Source of the DNA: Flavobacterium sandaracinum
GTDB taxonomy: Bacteria; Bacteroidota; Bacteroidia; Flavobacteriales; Flavobacteriaceae
Reading direction: 5' to 3'
DNA length: 60,650 nucleotides
Assembly: GCF_004349135.1 (NCBI RefSeq)
Contig: NZ_SMFN01000022.1
Coordinates: 1 to 60,650 of the forward strand
Part shown: piece after piece, positions 35,848 through 46,000 of the stretch
How the letters are laid out: every line of letters starts with the position of its first letter
Position numbering within the stretch: position 1 is the stretch's first letter
The notes under the pieces: generated by a model
The model's input: only the letters and a program-made list of their open reading frames with translations
What the model was told of the DNA's origin: nothing
The model's database searches: none
Program-made: the position numbers and the translations under genes

Positions 35848-36627
35848 ATGGCGAATACGAAAGAATTAAGTGTTGAGGACAAGTTAAGAGCAATTTACGA
35901 TTTACAACTTATTGACTCTAGAATTGACGAAATCAGAAACGTAAGAGGTGAACTTCCTCTAGAAGTAGAAGATTTAGAAGATGAAGTGGCTGGTTTAAGC
36001 ACACGTTCAGAAAAATTGAAAGGAGAACTTGAAGTTATTGAGGATCTAATCAAATCAAAAAAGAATGCAATTGATGAGCACAAAGAAGCTATCAAAAAAT
36101 ATACGAAACAACAAGAAACGGTTCGTAACAACCGAGAATTTAATTCGTTGACTAAAGAAGTTGAATTCCAAGAATTAGAAATTCAATTGTCTGAAAAACA
36201 AATTAAAGAAATGAAAGCTTCTATCGAGCACAAGAAAGAAGTAATTTCAAATTCAAAAGAAAGATTAGAAGCAAAATCGAATCACTTAAAGCATAAAAAA
36301 TCAGAATTAGACGCTATCATGGCTGAAACTGCGAAGGAAGAAGCATTCCTTTCAGAAAAATCAGCTGAATACCAAGCTTTAATTGAGGAAAGATTATTAA
36401 AAGCGTACACAAGAATCAGAACTAGTGTTCGCAATGGTTTAGCTGTTGTTTCCATCGAAAGAGGAGCTTCTGCAGGATCATTCTTTACTATTCCACCACA
36501 AACACAAGTAGAAATTGCTTCCAGAAAGAAAATCATAACTGATGAACACTCCGGAAGAATATTAGTAGACAGCGTTTTGGCTGACGAAGAAAAAGAGAAA
36601 ATGGAACAGTTGTTTTCTAAATTCTAA
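35848..36627 (+). CDS. Coiled-coil protein of the C4-zinc-ribbon family, zinc ligands lost
   Basis: A 259-residue, highly charged protein. Residues about 30-190 form a long antiparallel coiled coil, followed by a degenerate zinc-ribbon domain. Family members usually show CGGC and CxxCGRILV; here the equivalents read SAGSF (about 208-212) and DEHSGRILV (about 232-240), with both pairs of cysteines replaced while the neighbouring IPPQ and GRILV residues remain. It is usually partnered with the Nif3-like gene 3 nt upstream, as here. The function is unknown; an RNA- or nucleotide-related scaffold has been proposed for relatives. A strong terminator follows. Confidence 0.88.
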   Translation: MANTKELSVEDKLRAIYDLQLIDSRIDEIRNVRGELPLEVEDLEDEVAGLSTRSEKLKGELEVIEDLIKSKKNAIDEHKEAIKKYTKQQETVRNNREFNSLTKEVEFQELEIQLSEKQIKEMKASIEHKKEVISNSKERLEAKSNHLKHKKSELDAIMAETAKEEAFLSEKSAEYQALIEERLLKAYTRIRTSVRNGLAVVSIERGASAGSFFTIPPQTQVEIASRKKIITDEHSGRILVDSVLADEEKEKMEQLFSKF

Positions 36628-36635
36628 TTACATTT

Positions 36636-36665
36636 AAGTCCCGATACATATCGGGACTTTTTTAT
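36636..36665 (+). terminator. Terminator after the coiled-coil protein gene
   Basis: AAGTCCCGATA and TATCGGGACTT pair perfectly around a two-base loop, followed by a T run that ends just before the next gene's ATG at 36667. Confidence 0.9.
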
Positions 36666-36666
36666 T

Positions 36667-37509
36667 ATGAAGAAAATATTTTATTTTATATTCACTAAAT
36701 CCATTGGTTCCTACATCAACTTCTTAAGTTTTGTATCCCCAAAAAAAGCATCGCAACTTGCCTATGCTTTATTTAGCGAGCCCCGAGAAGGAAAATTGTT
36801 AAAAAACCAACTTCCTGAAATTCTACAAGAAGCTACCACTGAAATATTTCAGCACAAAGGCGATTCCTTTCACACCTACACCTGGAAAGGAAATAACTCA
36901 ATTGTACTTTTAGTGCATGGATGGGAAAGTAACGCTTCAAGATGGGAAAAATTTATACCATATCTAAAAAAATCAGGCAGTACCATTATAGCAATAGATG
37001 GTCCCGCACACGGTTTATCCAGTGGAAAGGAGTTCAATATTCCTCAATATGCCGAGTTTATTCATATCGCTGTTGAAAAACACAAACCTCAGTACTTAGT
37101 AGGCCATTCTATTGGTGGAAAAACCTGCTTGTATTACCAATCCGTTTATCAAAATGACACGCTAAAAAAAATTGCAATTCTTGGATCTCCCAGTGATTTT
37201 AATATTATCTTAAACAATTATATTACATTGTTGAGTTTGAATGCTAAAATTTTAAAATCGTTAGAAGCTCATTACTTGAATCATTTTAAACTTAGCCTTG
37301 AACAGTTTTCTAGTAAAACATTTGTATCTAAAATAAACACAAAAGGACTCATCGCTCATGACATTGACGATACTGTAGTTTTATTTGAAGAAGGAAAAAA
37401 AATTGCCGAAGTATGGAATAATGCTGTTTTTATTGAAACCAAAGGTTTAGGTCACAGCATGCACGATGATGAATTATATAAAAAAGTCTGCCGTTTCTTA
37501 TTTGACTAA
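36667..37509 (+). CDS. Alpha/beta-hydrolase
   Basis: A 280-residue serine hydrolase-like protein. The oxyanion-hole strand is LLVHGWESNASRWEKF (about residues 80-95), the nucleophile elbow is LVGHSIGGKTCLYY (Ser about 146), the acid is probably in AHDIDDTVV (about 234-242), and the catalytic histidine is in GLGHSMHDD (about 259-267). The N-terminal 20 residues are hydrophobic (IFYFIFTKSIGSYINF), perhaps a membrane anchor. Substrate unknown. It starts 1-2 nt after the terminator T run of the upstream gene and has no recognisable promoter of its own. Confidence 0.87.
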   Translation: MKKIFYFIFTKSIGSYINFLSFVSPKKASQLAYALFSEPREGKLLKNQLPEILQEATTEIFQHKGDSFHTYTWKGNNSIVLLVHGWESNASRWEKFIPYLKKSGSTIIAIDGPAHGLSSGKEFNIPQYAEFIHIAVEKHKPQYLVGHSIGGKTCLYYQSVYQNDTLKKIAILGSPSDFNIILNNYITLLSLNAKILKSLEAHYLNHFKLSLEQFSSKTFVSKINTKGLIAHDIDDTVVLFEEGKKIAEVWNNAVFIETKGLGHSMHDDELYKKVCRFLFD

Positions 37510-37680
37510 TTTTAAAAAAACTATTTCGCAAAGATTCACAAAGGAAACACAAAGCTTCACGAAGAATTTTATGATTTATTTCAAAAAAAAATTGACTTTA
37601 TCTACGTTACATTTTTGAGCATCTTTGTGTAACTATACTTTTCAAATCAATTTTAAATAGTATCTAATTATCAAATTCAT

Positions 37681-37688
37681 TACTTTTG
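37681..37688 (+). promoter_or_regulatory. Putative -7 promoter element of the pseudouridine synthase gene
   Basis: TACTTTTG fits TAnnTTTG and lies only 4 nt before the ATG at 37693, so the message would be nearly leaderless. Confidence 0.5.
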
Positions 37689-37692
37689 CAGT

Positions 37693-38514
37693 ATGGAAGA
37701 AAATCTAAAACGCCTCAATAAATTCATAGGAGAAACTGGGTATTGCTCCCGCCGCGAAGCTGATAAAATCATTGAAGAAGGTCGAGTGACCATCAATGGA
37801 GTCGTTCCAGAATTAGGCACAAAAGTTTCACCTGATGACGAAGTGCGTATTGACGGTAAACTAATCCGAGAGAAAAGAGAGAAATCTATTTATTTAGCTT
37901 TTAATAAACCTGTTGGAATTGAATGCACCACCAACTTAGAAGTTCGTGGCAATATTGTAGATTATATTAATTATCCAACACGCATTTTCCCTATTGGCCG
38001 TTTAGATAAAGCATCCGAAGGATTGATTTTTATGACTAATGACGGCGATATTGTCAACAAAATTCTTCGTGCTAGAAACAACCACGAAAAAGAATATACG
38101 GTAACAGTTAACAAATTAATCACCGATCGTTTTATCGAAAAAATGAGTAATGGTGTTCCAATTTTAGACACGGTTACCCGAAAATGTAAGGTAGAAAAAA
38201 TAAGTTCTACCACGTTCAAAATCATCTTAACACAAGGCTTAAACCGTCAAATCCGTAGAATGACCGAGTATTTGGGTTATGATGTTATTGCCTTGAAACG
38301 CATCCGAATTATCAACATATCACTTGATATTCCTGTGGGGAGATTCCGTGATTTGACTGATGCAGAAATCAAAGAATTAAACGAACTCATCGAGCCATCA
38401 AGCAAAACAGAAGAAGCGAGTTTTCCTAAACCAGAAAGAACAGAAGCTCCCAAAAGAAGAACTGAATTCATCAAAAGAGATGATCCAAGGTTTAAAGGAC
38501 GAGGGGATTATTAA
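37693..38514 (+). CDS. rluF: RluF-like 23S rRNA pseudouridine synthase
   Basis: A 273-residue RsuA/RluB/E/F-family enzyme. The N-terminal S4 RNA-binding domain reads [18 protein letters not shown] and [11 protein letters not shown] (about residues 1-50). The catalytic motif [18 protein letters not shown] (about 102-119) holds the active Asp. [16 protein letters not shown] (about 180-195) is the second hallmark. A basic, proline- and glutamate-rich tail (about 235-273) probably binds RNA. RluF (U2604) is the nearest subfamily by eye, but RluB/RsuA cannot be fully excluded. Confidence 0.88.
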   Translation: MEENLKRLNKFIGETGYCSRREADKIIEEGRVTINGVVPELGTKVSPDDEVRIDGKLIREKREKSIYLAFNKPVGIECTTNLEVRGNIVDYINYPTRIFPIGRLDKASEGLIFMTNDGDIVNKILRARNNHEKEYTVTVNKLITDRFIEKMSNGVPILDTVTRKCKVEKISSTTFKIILTQGLNRQIRRMTEYLGYDVIALKRIRIINISLDIPVGRFRDLTDAEIKELNELIEPSSKTEEASFPKPERTEAPKRRTEFIKRDDPRFKGRGDY

Positions 38515-38604
38515 ATAAAAAAAGAGAAGGTTTTACAACTAAAATAAGTTTTTGAAATTTGAGTATTTGCAACTACCTCTCTTGTAATAAGAATCCTAAT
38601 AAAT

Positions 38605-38637
38605 AAGGCCGTTTCACAAGTTGTGAAACGGCCTTTT
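38605..38637. terminator. Bidirectional terminator between rluF and folD
   Basis: A near-perfect 15-bp stem, AAGGCCGTTTCACAA with TTGTGAAACGGCCTT, lies between convergent genes and can serve both. Confidence 0.9.
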
Positions 38638-38656
38638 CTAAATCAATACTATATTT

Positions 38657-39538
38657 CTATTTATTTCTTTTCATTTCTCTTGCCAAAAGCGTGTTTTTCA
38701 ATAACATGGCAATAGTCATAGGTCCTACTCCACCGGGAACTGGAGTAATAAATGATGATTTTTTACTCACTTGTTCAAAATCAACATCACCAGTAATAAC
38801 ATATCCTTTTTCGTTTGTTTCATCTGGAACACGAGTAATACCTACGTCGATAACCACAACACCCTCTTTTACCATGTTTGCTTTCAGGTAATTTGGAACA
38901 CCCAAAGCCGTAATAATGATATCCGCTTGAATAGTAATTTCTTCAATATTTTTAGTGTAACTGTGTGTTAAAGTCACCGTTGAATTTCCAGGAAACCCTT
39001 TTCTTCCCATCAAAATGCTCATGGGTCTGCCCACGATATGGCTACGACCAATCACAACGGTATGTTTTCCTTTGGTTTCTACACCGTATCTTTCTAACAA
39101 TTCTAAAATTCCAAAAGGTGTCGCTGGAATAAATGTCGTCATGTCCAACGCCATTTTTCCAAAATTCTCAGGATGAAATCCATCGACATCTTTACTTGGA
39201 TCAACCGCCATCAACACTTTTTGCTCATCAATTTGCTCTGGAAGTGGCAATTGGACGATAAAACCATCAATTTCATCATTCTCATTCAATTCCTTAATCT
39301 TCTTTAGCAATTCAATTTCAGTAGTGGTACTTGGCATTTTCACTAAAGTAGATTCGAAACCTACTCTTTCACAGGCTTTTACTTTACTTCCTACATAGGT
39401 TAAACTTGCTCCATCATTTCCAACAATCAGAGCTGCTAAATGAGGTACTTTCTCCCCATTGTCTTTCATTTTTTGTACTTCTACAGCAATTTCACTTTTA
39501 ATATCTTCCGCTGTTTTTTTTCCGTCTAGTAGTTGCAT
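38657..39538 (-). CDS. folD: Bifunctional methylenetetrahydrofolate dehydrogenase/cyclohydrolase
   Basis: A 293-residue enzyme interconverting 5,10-methylene-THF and 10-formyl-THF in one-carbon metabolism. Signatures are LTYVGSKVKACERVGF (about residues 51-66; the catalytic Tyr-Lys), DGFIVQLPLPEQID (about 97-110), KDVDGFHPENFG and GRSHIVGRPMSILM (about 162-175). The C-terminal segment is TPVPGGVGPMTIAMLL (about 268-283). The upstream intergenic region is 77 bp to ffh on the same strand. Confidence 0.96.
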   Translation of the reverse strand: MQLLDGKKTAEDIKSEIAVEVQKMKDNGEKVPHLAALIVGNDGASLTYVGSKVKACERVGFESTLVKMPSTTTEIELLKKIKELNENDEIDGFIVQLPLPEQIDEQKVLMAVDPSKDVDGFHPENFGKMALDMTTFIPATPFGILELLERYGVETKGKHTVVIGRSHIVGRPMSILMGRKGFPGNSTVTLTHSYTKNIEEITIQADIIITALGVPNYLKANMVKEGVVVIDVGITRVPDETNEKGYVITGDVDFEQVSKKSSFITPVPGGVGPMTIAMLLKNTLLAREMKRNK

Positions 39539-39615
39539 TGTTATTTGGTTTAATATATTAAAGCAAAAAGTCTCAAAATCATTACGACTTTAAGACTTTC
39601 TACCTTTGACTCATT

Positions 39616-40965
39616 TTATCTCATTCCTGGCATTCCGCCTTTCATACCGCCCATCATTTTCATTAGGTTTTTCCCTCCTGGCCCTTGCATCATTTTCATC
39701 ATCTTGCTCATTTGGTCAAACTGCTTCATCAACTGATTGACTTGTTCGATTTTGGTCCCCGAACCTTTAGCTATTCTGGCTTTTCTTTTGACATCAATCA
39801 AAGCCGGCTTACTTCTTTCGATTGGCGTCATCGAGTGAATAATGGCTTCAATATGTTTGAAAGCATCATCTTCAATCTCGACGTCTTTCATGGCTTTTGA
39901 AGCACCTGGTATCATTCCGACCAAGTCTTTCATATTACCCATTTTCTTTACTTGCTGAATTTGCGAAAGGAAATCATCAAAACCGAATTCGTTTTTGGCA
40001 ATTTTCTTTTGGATCTTTCTTGCTTCTTCTTCGTCAAATTGCTCTTGTGCTCTTTCTACCAAAGACACAACGTCTCCCATTCCCAAAATTCTTTCGGCCA
40101 TACGAATTGGATAGAACACATCAATCGCGTCCATCTTTTCGCCTGTACCTACGAACTTAATTGGTTTATTAACAACCGATTTAATCGAAATTGCAGCTCC
40201 ACCACGAGTATCTCCATCTAATTTAGTTAAGATAACCCCATCAAAATTTAATCTTTCGTTGAAGGCTTTTGCAGTATTTACAGCATCTTGACCCGTCATT
40301 GCATCTACAACAAACAACGTTTCTTGCGGCTGAATCGCTTTATGAACGCGTTCTATTTCGTTCATCATTTCCTCATCGACTGCTAAACGACCCGCAGTAT
40401 CGACAATCACGACATTGAATCCGTTTGCTTTTGCATGTTTGATTGCGTTTTGAGCAATTTCAACGGGATTCTTATTCTCTGGCTCTGAGTACACCTCAAC
40501 ACCAATCGAATCTCCAACAACATATAATTGTTGAATCGCCGCTGGACGGTAAATATCACAGGCTACCAAAAGTGGCTTCTTGTTCTTTTTTGTAAGAAGA
40601 TAATTCGCTAGTTTTCCAGAGAAAGTAGTTTTTCCAGATCCTTGCAAACCTGCCATCAAAATAACCGATGGATTTCCCGAAAGATTGATTCCAGCAACAT
40701 CGCCACCCATTAATTCAGTCAGTTCGTCTTTAACTAACTTCACCAATAATTGTCCCGGCTGAAGCGTTGTTAATACATCCTGTCCAATTGCTTTTTCTTT
40801 TACTTTAGTCGTAAAATCTTTCGCAATTTTAAAATTGACATCGGCGTCAAGCAACGCACGACGAACTTCTTTCAAAGTTTCGGCTACGTTTACTTCAGTA
40901 ATTTTTCCGTGTCCTTTTAATATATGAAAGGCTTTGTCTAGTTTATCGCTTAAATTATCGAACAT
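39616..40965 (-). CDS. ffh: Signal recognition particle GTPase Ffh
   Basis: A 449-residue SRP54 homologue targeting nascent membrane proteins to FtsY and SecYEG. It has an N domain, then the G domain with P-loop AGLQGSGKTTFSGKLA (about residues 107-122), DTAGRLAVDEEMM (G3, about 190-202), TKLDGDTRGGAAIS (G4, about 248-261) and GTGEKMDAIDVFYP. The M domain is methionine-rich (QFDQMSKMMKMMQG and MKMMGGMKGGMPGMR at the end). The 4.5S RNA gene is not in the window. Confidence 0.97.
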   Translation of the reverse strand: MFDNLSDKLDKAFHILKGHGKITEVNVAETLKEVRRALLDADVNFKIAKDFTTKVKEKAIGQDVLTTLQPGQLLVKLVKDELTELMGGDVAGINLSGNPSVILMAGLQGSGKTTFSGKLANYLLTKKNKKPLLVACDIYRPAAIQQLYVVGDSIGVEVYSEPENKNPVEIAQNAIKHAKANGFNVVIVDTAGRLAVDEEMMNEIERVHKAIQPQETLFVVDAMTGQDAVNTAKAFNERLNFDGVILTKLDGDTRGGAAISIKSVVNKPIKFVGTGEKMDAIDVFYPIRMAERILGMGDVVSLVERAQEQFDEEEARKIQKKIAKNEFGFDDFLSQIQQVKKMGNMKDLVGMIPGASKAMKDVEIEDDAFKHIEAIIHSMTPIERSKPALIDVKRKARIAKGSGTKIEQVNQLMKQFDQMSKMMKMMQGPGGKNLMKMMGGMKGGMPGMR

Positions 40966-40987
40966 AGTATTTATTTATTTTGAAATG

Positions 40988-40995
40988 CAAAGATA
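40988..40995 (-). promoter_or_regulatory. Putative -7 promoter element of ffh
   Basis: TATCTTTG on the minus strand fits TAnnTTTG, about 23 nt before the ATG at 40965. Confidence 0.5.
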
Positions 40996-41063
40996 AACTA
41001 ATTAGGAAATTAGGCAATTAGATCATTAGAATATTGACAATGGATTTTCAGGTTTATTTTAAC

Positions 41064-41093
41064 AAAAAAACGACCTCATTTTGAAGTCGTTTT
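41064..41093 (-). terminator. Terminator after argS
   Basis: AAAACGAC and GTCGTTTT form the stem. On the minus strand the hairpin is followed by a T run, 11 bp past the argS stop. Confidence 0.8.
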
Positions 41094-41103
41094 CTATCTC
41101 TTT

Positions 41104-42882
41104 TTACATTCTTTCCGGAACACTAATTCCTAACAGTTTAAATGAAGCTGCAATAGTATCTGCCACTTTTTTAGACAATTGAACACGGAAAATTTTCTTT
41201 TCTAAGTCTTCTTCTCCAAGAATTGGAACTGCTTGATAGAATGAATTGTATTCGCGAACTAAATCATAAGTAAAATTAGCCAACAAAGCAGGACTGTGAT
41301 GCTGCGCCGCATTTTGAATCACTTCAGGGAACAACTCTAATTGTTTCACCAATTCTTTCTCTTTTTCGTGCAGCATTGTCATTTTTGATGTATTCGAAAA
41401 ATCAAAATTTGCTTTACGAATAATCGATTGAATTCTGGCATACGTATATTGAATAAACGGTCCTGTATTTCCAGCAAAATCTACAGATTCTTCCGGGTTA
41501 AAAAGGATTCGTTTTTTAGGATCCACTTTTAAAATATAATATTTCAAAGCACCCAAACCAATTGTGCTATATAATTTTGCTTTCTCCTCAGCAGAATAGG
41601 AGTCTAATTTTCCTAAATCTTCGGCAATTTTTTGTGCGGTATCGGTCATTTCCTGCATCAAATCATCGGCATCAACAACTGTTCCTTCACGGCTTTTCAT
41701 TTTACCAGAAGGTAAATCTACCATTCCGTAGGACAGATGAAACAAGTTTTTAGACCAATCAAAGCCTAATTTTTTCAAGATCAAAAACAAAACTTTAAAG
41801 TGATAATCCTGCTCATTTCCTACAGTATACACCATTCCGCCAACATCTGGATAATCTTTCACACGCTGAATCGCTGTTCCAATATCTTGCGTCATATAAA
41901 CTGCAGTACCGTCGGAACGCAATACAATTTTACGGTCTAAACCTTCATCTGTCAAATCAATCCAAACGGAACCGTCAGGATCTTTTTCGAAAACTCCTCT
42001 GTCTAAACCAATTTGAACGACATCTTTTCCTAATAAATAGGTGTTGCTTTCATAATAAAACGCATCAAAATCGACACCTAAATTTTTATAAGTAGTCGCA
42101 AAACCGTCATAAACCCATTGGTTCATAGTTTTCCAAAGCGTAATTACGGCATCATCACCTGCTTCCCATTTCAGTAACATTTCTTGTGCTTCCAGAATGA
42201 TTGGTGCTTGTTTTTTGGCTTCCTCTTCCGTTTTGCCGGCGTTCATTAATTGCGCTATTTCTTCTTTATACGCTTTATCAAAAGCAACGTAATAATTACC
42301 AACTAATTTATCCCCTTTTAGACCGGTTGATTCTGGTGTTTGTCCGTTTCCGAATTTTTGCCAAGCCAACATTGATTTGCAAATATGGATTCCTCTATCG
42401 TTAATGATTTGAGTTTTATATACTTTTTTACCAGAGGCTTTGATGATTTCAGCCACTGAATACCCTAAAAGATTATTACGAACGTGACCTAAATGCAACG
42501 GTTTATTAGTGTTTGGCGAAGAATATTCTACCATTACCGCTTTGTCTTCTATATTTGGAGTAACGAAACCAAATTTAACATCGTCTTTTATTGCTCCAAA
42601 GAAATCCAAATAATACGCATCAGAAATAACGATATTTAAAAATCCAGAAACCACATTAAAACGACTCACCTCAGCCAAATTTTCAACTAAATAGTTTCCT
42701 ATTTTATTCCCCAATTCGACTGGATTGCTTTTAACTACTTTCAATAATGGAAAAATAACCATAGTAATATCTCCTTCAAATTCCTTCCGTGTAGTTTGAA
42801 ATTCAACTTTATCAATCGTAACGTCAAATAAAGCTTTTACAGCTTGTTCAATAGAGGGCGTAAGAATCTGTTGTAATGTCAT
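41104..42882 (-). CDS. argS: Arginyl-tRNA synthetase
   Basis: A 592-residue class I aminoacyl-tRNA synthetase. It has the N-terminal additional domain, the HIGH-type motif SSPNTNKPLHLGHVRNNLLG (about residues 122-141), the arginine-binding region, and a KMSKS-equivalent reading LPSGKMKSREGTVVDADDLM (about 398-417). The anticodon-binding DALR domain occupies the C-terminal part and ends SVPERM, as expected. The length is typical and a -7 promoter element precedes it. Confidence 0.97.
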   Translation of the reverse strand: MTLQQILTPSIEQAVKALFDVTIDKVEFQTTRKEFEGDITMVIFPLLKVVKSNPVELGNKIGNYLVENLAEVSRFNVVSGFLNIVISDAYYLDFFGAIKDDVKFGFVTPNIEDKAVMVEYSSPNTNKPLHLGHVRNNLLGYSVAEIIKASGKKVYKTQIINDRGIHICKSMLAWQKFGNGQTPESTGLKGDKLVGNYYVAFDKAYKEEIAQLMNAGKTEEEAKKQAPIILEAQEMLLKWEAGDDAVITLWKTMNQWVYDGFATTYKNLGVDFDAFYYESNTYLLGKDVVQIGLDRGVFEKDPDGSVWIDLTDEGLDRKIVLRSDGTAVYMTQDIGTAIQRVKDYPDVGGMVYTVGNEQDYHFKVLFLILKKLGFDWSKNLFHLSYGMVDLPSGKMKSREGTVVDADDLMQEMTDTAQKIAEDLGKLDSYSAEEKAKLYSTIGLGALKYYILKVDPKKRILFNPEESVDFAGNTGPFIQYTYARIQSIIRKANFDFSNTSKMTMLHEKEKELVKQLELFPEVIQNAAQHHSPALLANFTYDLVREYNSFYQAVPILGEEDLEKKIFRVQLSKKVADTIAASFKLLGISVPERM

Positions 42883-42900
42883 GGTGTAAATTTAAAAGTG

Positions 42901-42908
42901 CAAAGATA
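42901..42908 (-). promoter_or_regulatory. Putative -7 promoter element of argS
   Basis: TATCTTTG on the minus strand, about 19 nt before the ATG at 42882. Confidence 0.5.
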
Positions 42909-43052
42909 ATTCTAATTCCTTAATATGCTTATAAAAGTTTTTCTATTACGTCTTAAAAACACTAATAAATGAAAATAACCGTTTTACAACTATATTTAAG
43001 ATTGAGTTAACATAAATTTAGCATTTTTTAAAAATCATATTTCAATTTTTAC

Positions 43053-43060
43053 TATTTTTG
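43053..43060 (+). promoter_or_regulatory. Putative -7 promoter element of the T9SS protein gene
   Basis: TATTTTTG fits TAnnTTTG, 25 nt before the ATG at 43085. Confidence 0.45.
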
Positions 43061-43084
43061 ACATGCAAATTAACAACCTAAAAC

Positions 43085-46000
43085 ATGAAAAAGACACTTA
43101 TTTTTATATTGTTGATGGTTTTATATACCGGTCACTCTCAGTCAGTTACCGTAAGTACAACAAAATACACGGTTGACGAATTGGTAAATCAGGTATTAGT
43201 AAATTCGCCATGTGTTCAAGGTACCAATGTTACTTCGAGGACAGGGACAGCATTTGGATCTTCAAATGGAATTGGTTATTTCGAAAATACTAATTCTGCC
43301 TTTCCTTTTACCACTGGTGTTGTATTAAGCACGGGAGATGTGACTAGAATTCCTGGACCAAACACGAGCATTCTAAGTGATGGTACACCCGCATGGACCG
43401 GAGATTCTGATTTAGAGGCCAACCTACTTTCACAGTCGGGAATAACTATTAATTCAATAAATGCGAGTTACATTGAATTTGATTTTCAGCCCAAAACACC
43501 CAATTTTAATTTTTCTTTTCTTTTTGCCTCCGAGGAATACGGAACTTCTCAATGTAATTTTTCTGATGCTTTTGCTTTTCTTCTAAAAGATGTGACTGCG
43601 GGTGGTGCAAATGTAAATTTAGCTGTAATTCCTGGTACCGCGATCCCTGTTTCTGTTGAAACTATTAGAGACAATACTTACAATGCAAATTGTCCTTCTG
43701 CTAATCCAAGCTATTTTGGTGCTTTTAACGGAAATGGATTTGGTCCTGCCATAAATTTCAACGGACAAACAGTTTCAATGCTGGCGTCGGCAACCGGTTT
43801 AGATATTACTCACGTCTATCGAATAAAATTAGTAATTGCTGACGGCGGAAATAATGTGGGATATGATTCCGCCATATTTTTAGAAGCCAATAGTTTTAAC
43901 ATCGGACAAGATGTTTTAGGATTGGATTATACAACGGCAAATAATGCTGCCATTTGTCCCGGAAACACGTTACCAATATTATCTGCCGCAGGTTTAGATC
44001 CGGCAACTACTTTTGTTTGGAAAAAAAACGGAATAGCATTTTCACCCCCACAAACAGGGGTAACATTAGATCTCAACTCAATTACTCCACTGGTTAGTTC
44101 CGGAACTCACACCTACAGCGTGACCTACACAGAACCTGGATGTATTGCTGTTACAGATGAAATCACTGTGGAGATTTATGCAAAAATTGGTGTTATCGCG
44201 ACAGTTCCTAACATTTATGCCTGTGATTCTGGAGCTTCCTCTTATGATTTTGATCTAAATAAAAACAGCACTATCATTCGAGCTGGAATTAACCAATCGA
44301 CGAGTACAGCAGGTACGCTAGATGATTTACCTGCAAATACTATTATTACCTATCACTTAACTGATGCAGATGCAAGGGGAAATATTGGCGCCATATCAAT
44401 TCTACAGACGATTACAAGTGCTGAAAGTGGCAAACAAATATTTGTTCGAATTCAAAATCCTATTACATTATGCTATGAAATCAGGTCTTTCCAATTGCTG
44501 ATTGTTCCGCCACCTCAAATTGCAAATGACCCAGCCGATGCAACATTATGTTCCAGAAATTTATCTGACAACCCTTTAAGAGCTAATTTTAACTTAACAG
44601 CACAAATTGCATCCATTATTGGTTCTCAAAACACCACTTACAACATACTTACTTTTCACTCTTCATCAGCAGGAGCAAATAACAATACTACTATTATAAC
44701 TCTAAATGCAAGTAACCAAATACTATCTCCAAGTAGAACATTGTGGGTCCGATTACAAAATACTTCAAATAATAACTGTTATGTAGTTACCAGTTTTCAA
44801 TTAATTGTAAACCCATTACCTGAAGTAGATATTTTACAAGATGTATTTGTATGTACTTCTTATACGCTACCTGTTTTAACAAAAGCCGGCGCTCAGTATT
44901 GGACCGGTAGTAACGGAAGCGGAATACAGCTTTTTGCAGGAGATGTGATAAATACCACCACACTGAACCTTTTTGTATATAATCAGTCCGGAGTGTGTAC
45001 CAATCAAGATTCATTTAATGTCACTATTGCCAATTTAAGTACAATCACACCAGTTTCAGAAACCTATTGTACCAGTTACGCACTTCCAGCTTTACCGTAT
45101 GCAAAATATTTCACTCAAAGCGGAGGTACCTCTACTCCCGGAAATACACAATTAGCAGCAGGATTTGTTGTCAATACTCCAGGAATTAATAGAATATATG
45201 TTTGGTTTGAAGACACCACAGTCACTCCATCTTGTACCCGTGAACAACCATTTGATATAACAATAATACCATTTACTGTATTGCCTAATTATCTAAATCA
45301 ATTTGGATGCACGACATACACTTTACCAGTTGACCCAAATGGAGGTGTCTATTACACCGGTACCAATAAAAGTGGTTCCCTTTTACCACCCGGAACAGTG
45401 CTAGCGACAACCACTCCAATTTATGTTTACAAAGAGACTGGTACTGCCCCAGTAAATTGTTCTTCAGAAAAAAGGTTTACCGTTTTTATTGGTTTAGCAA
45501 GTATTGCACCTCCAGCAGATGTAAATTCCTGCTCCGCTTATCGACTGCCAGCCTTAACGGTTGGAGAGTATAGAACAGCCGCTGCAGGGGGTGGAACTGT
45601 TGTAGCCGCCGGAACATTTATCAATGCAACTACAACGCTCTGGTTTTACATAGCAGGAGAAACTTGCACTAATAATCTTGACTTTACCATTACAGTAAAT
45701 ATCGCCCCTTTACCCGTGATACCGGACACTGAACCACAATGTGACGTCTATTATTTGCCTGCGGTGCCGCGTTCAGGAAATTATTTCACGGGACCCTTAG
45801 GAACTGGACAACTTCGTCCTGTGGGATATCCAGTAACCTCAACGCAAACAATGTACTTTTACGATAAAGCCCCAACTGGTTCATGTTATGTTGAAGAAGA
45901 ATTTATGATCACCATTAATAGATCACCAGCAATTGATGCAAAACCGGTGGAAGTTATTCGATGTGGTCAAAGTTATACTTTAGATGATTTAAGAAACGGA

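Noticed and set aside
39685..40221. Several plus-strand open frames inside ffh
   Set aside because: Shadows of the minus-strand gene; compositions rich in His, Phe and Leu with no recognisable domain.
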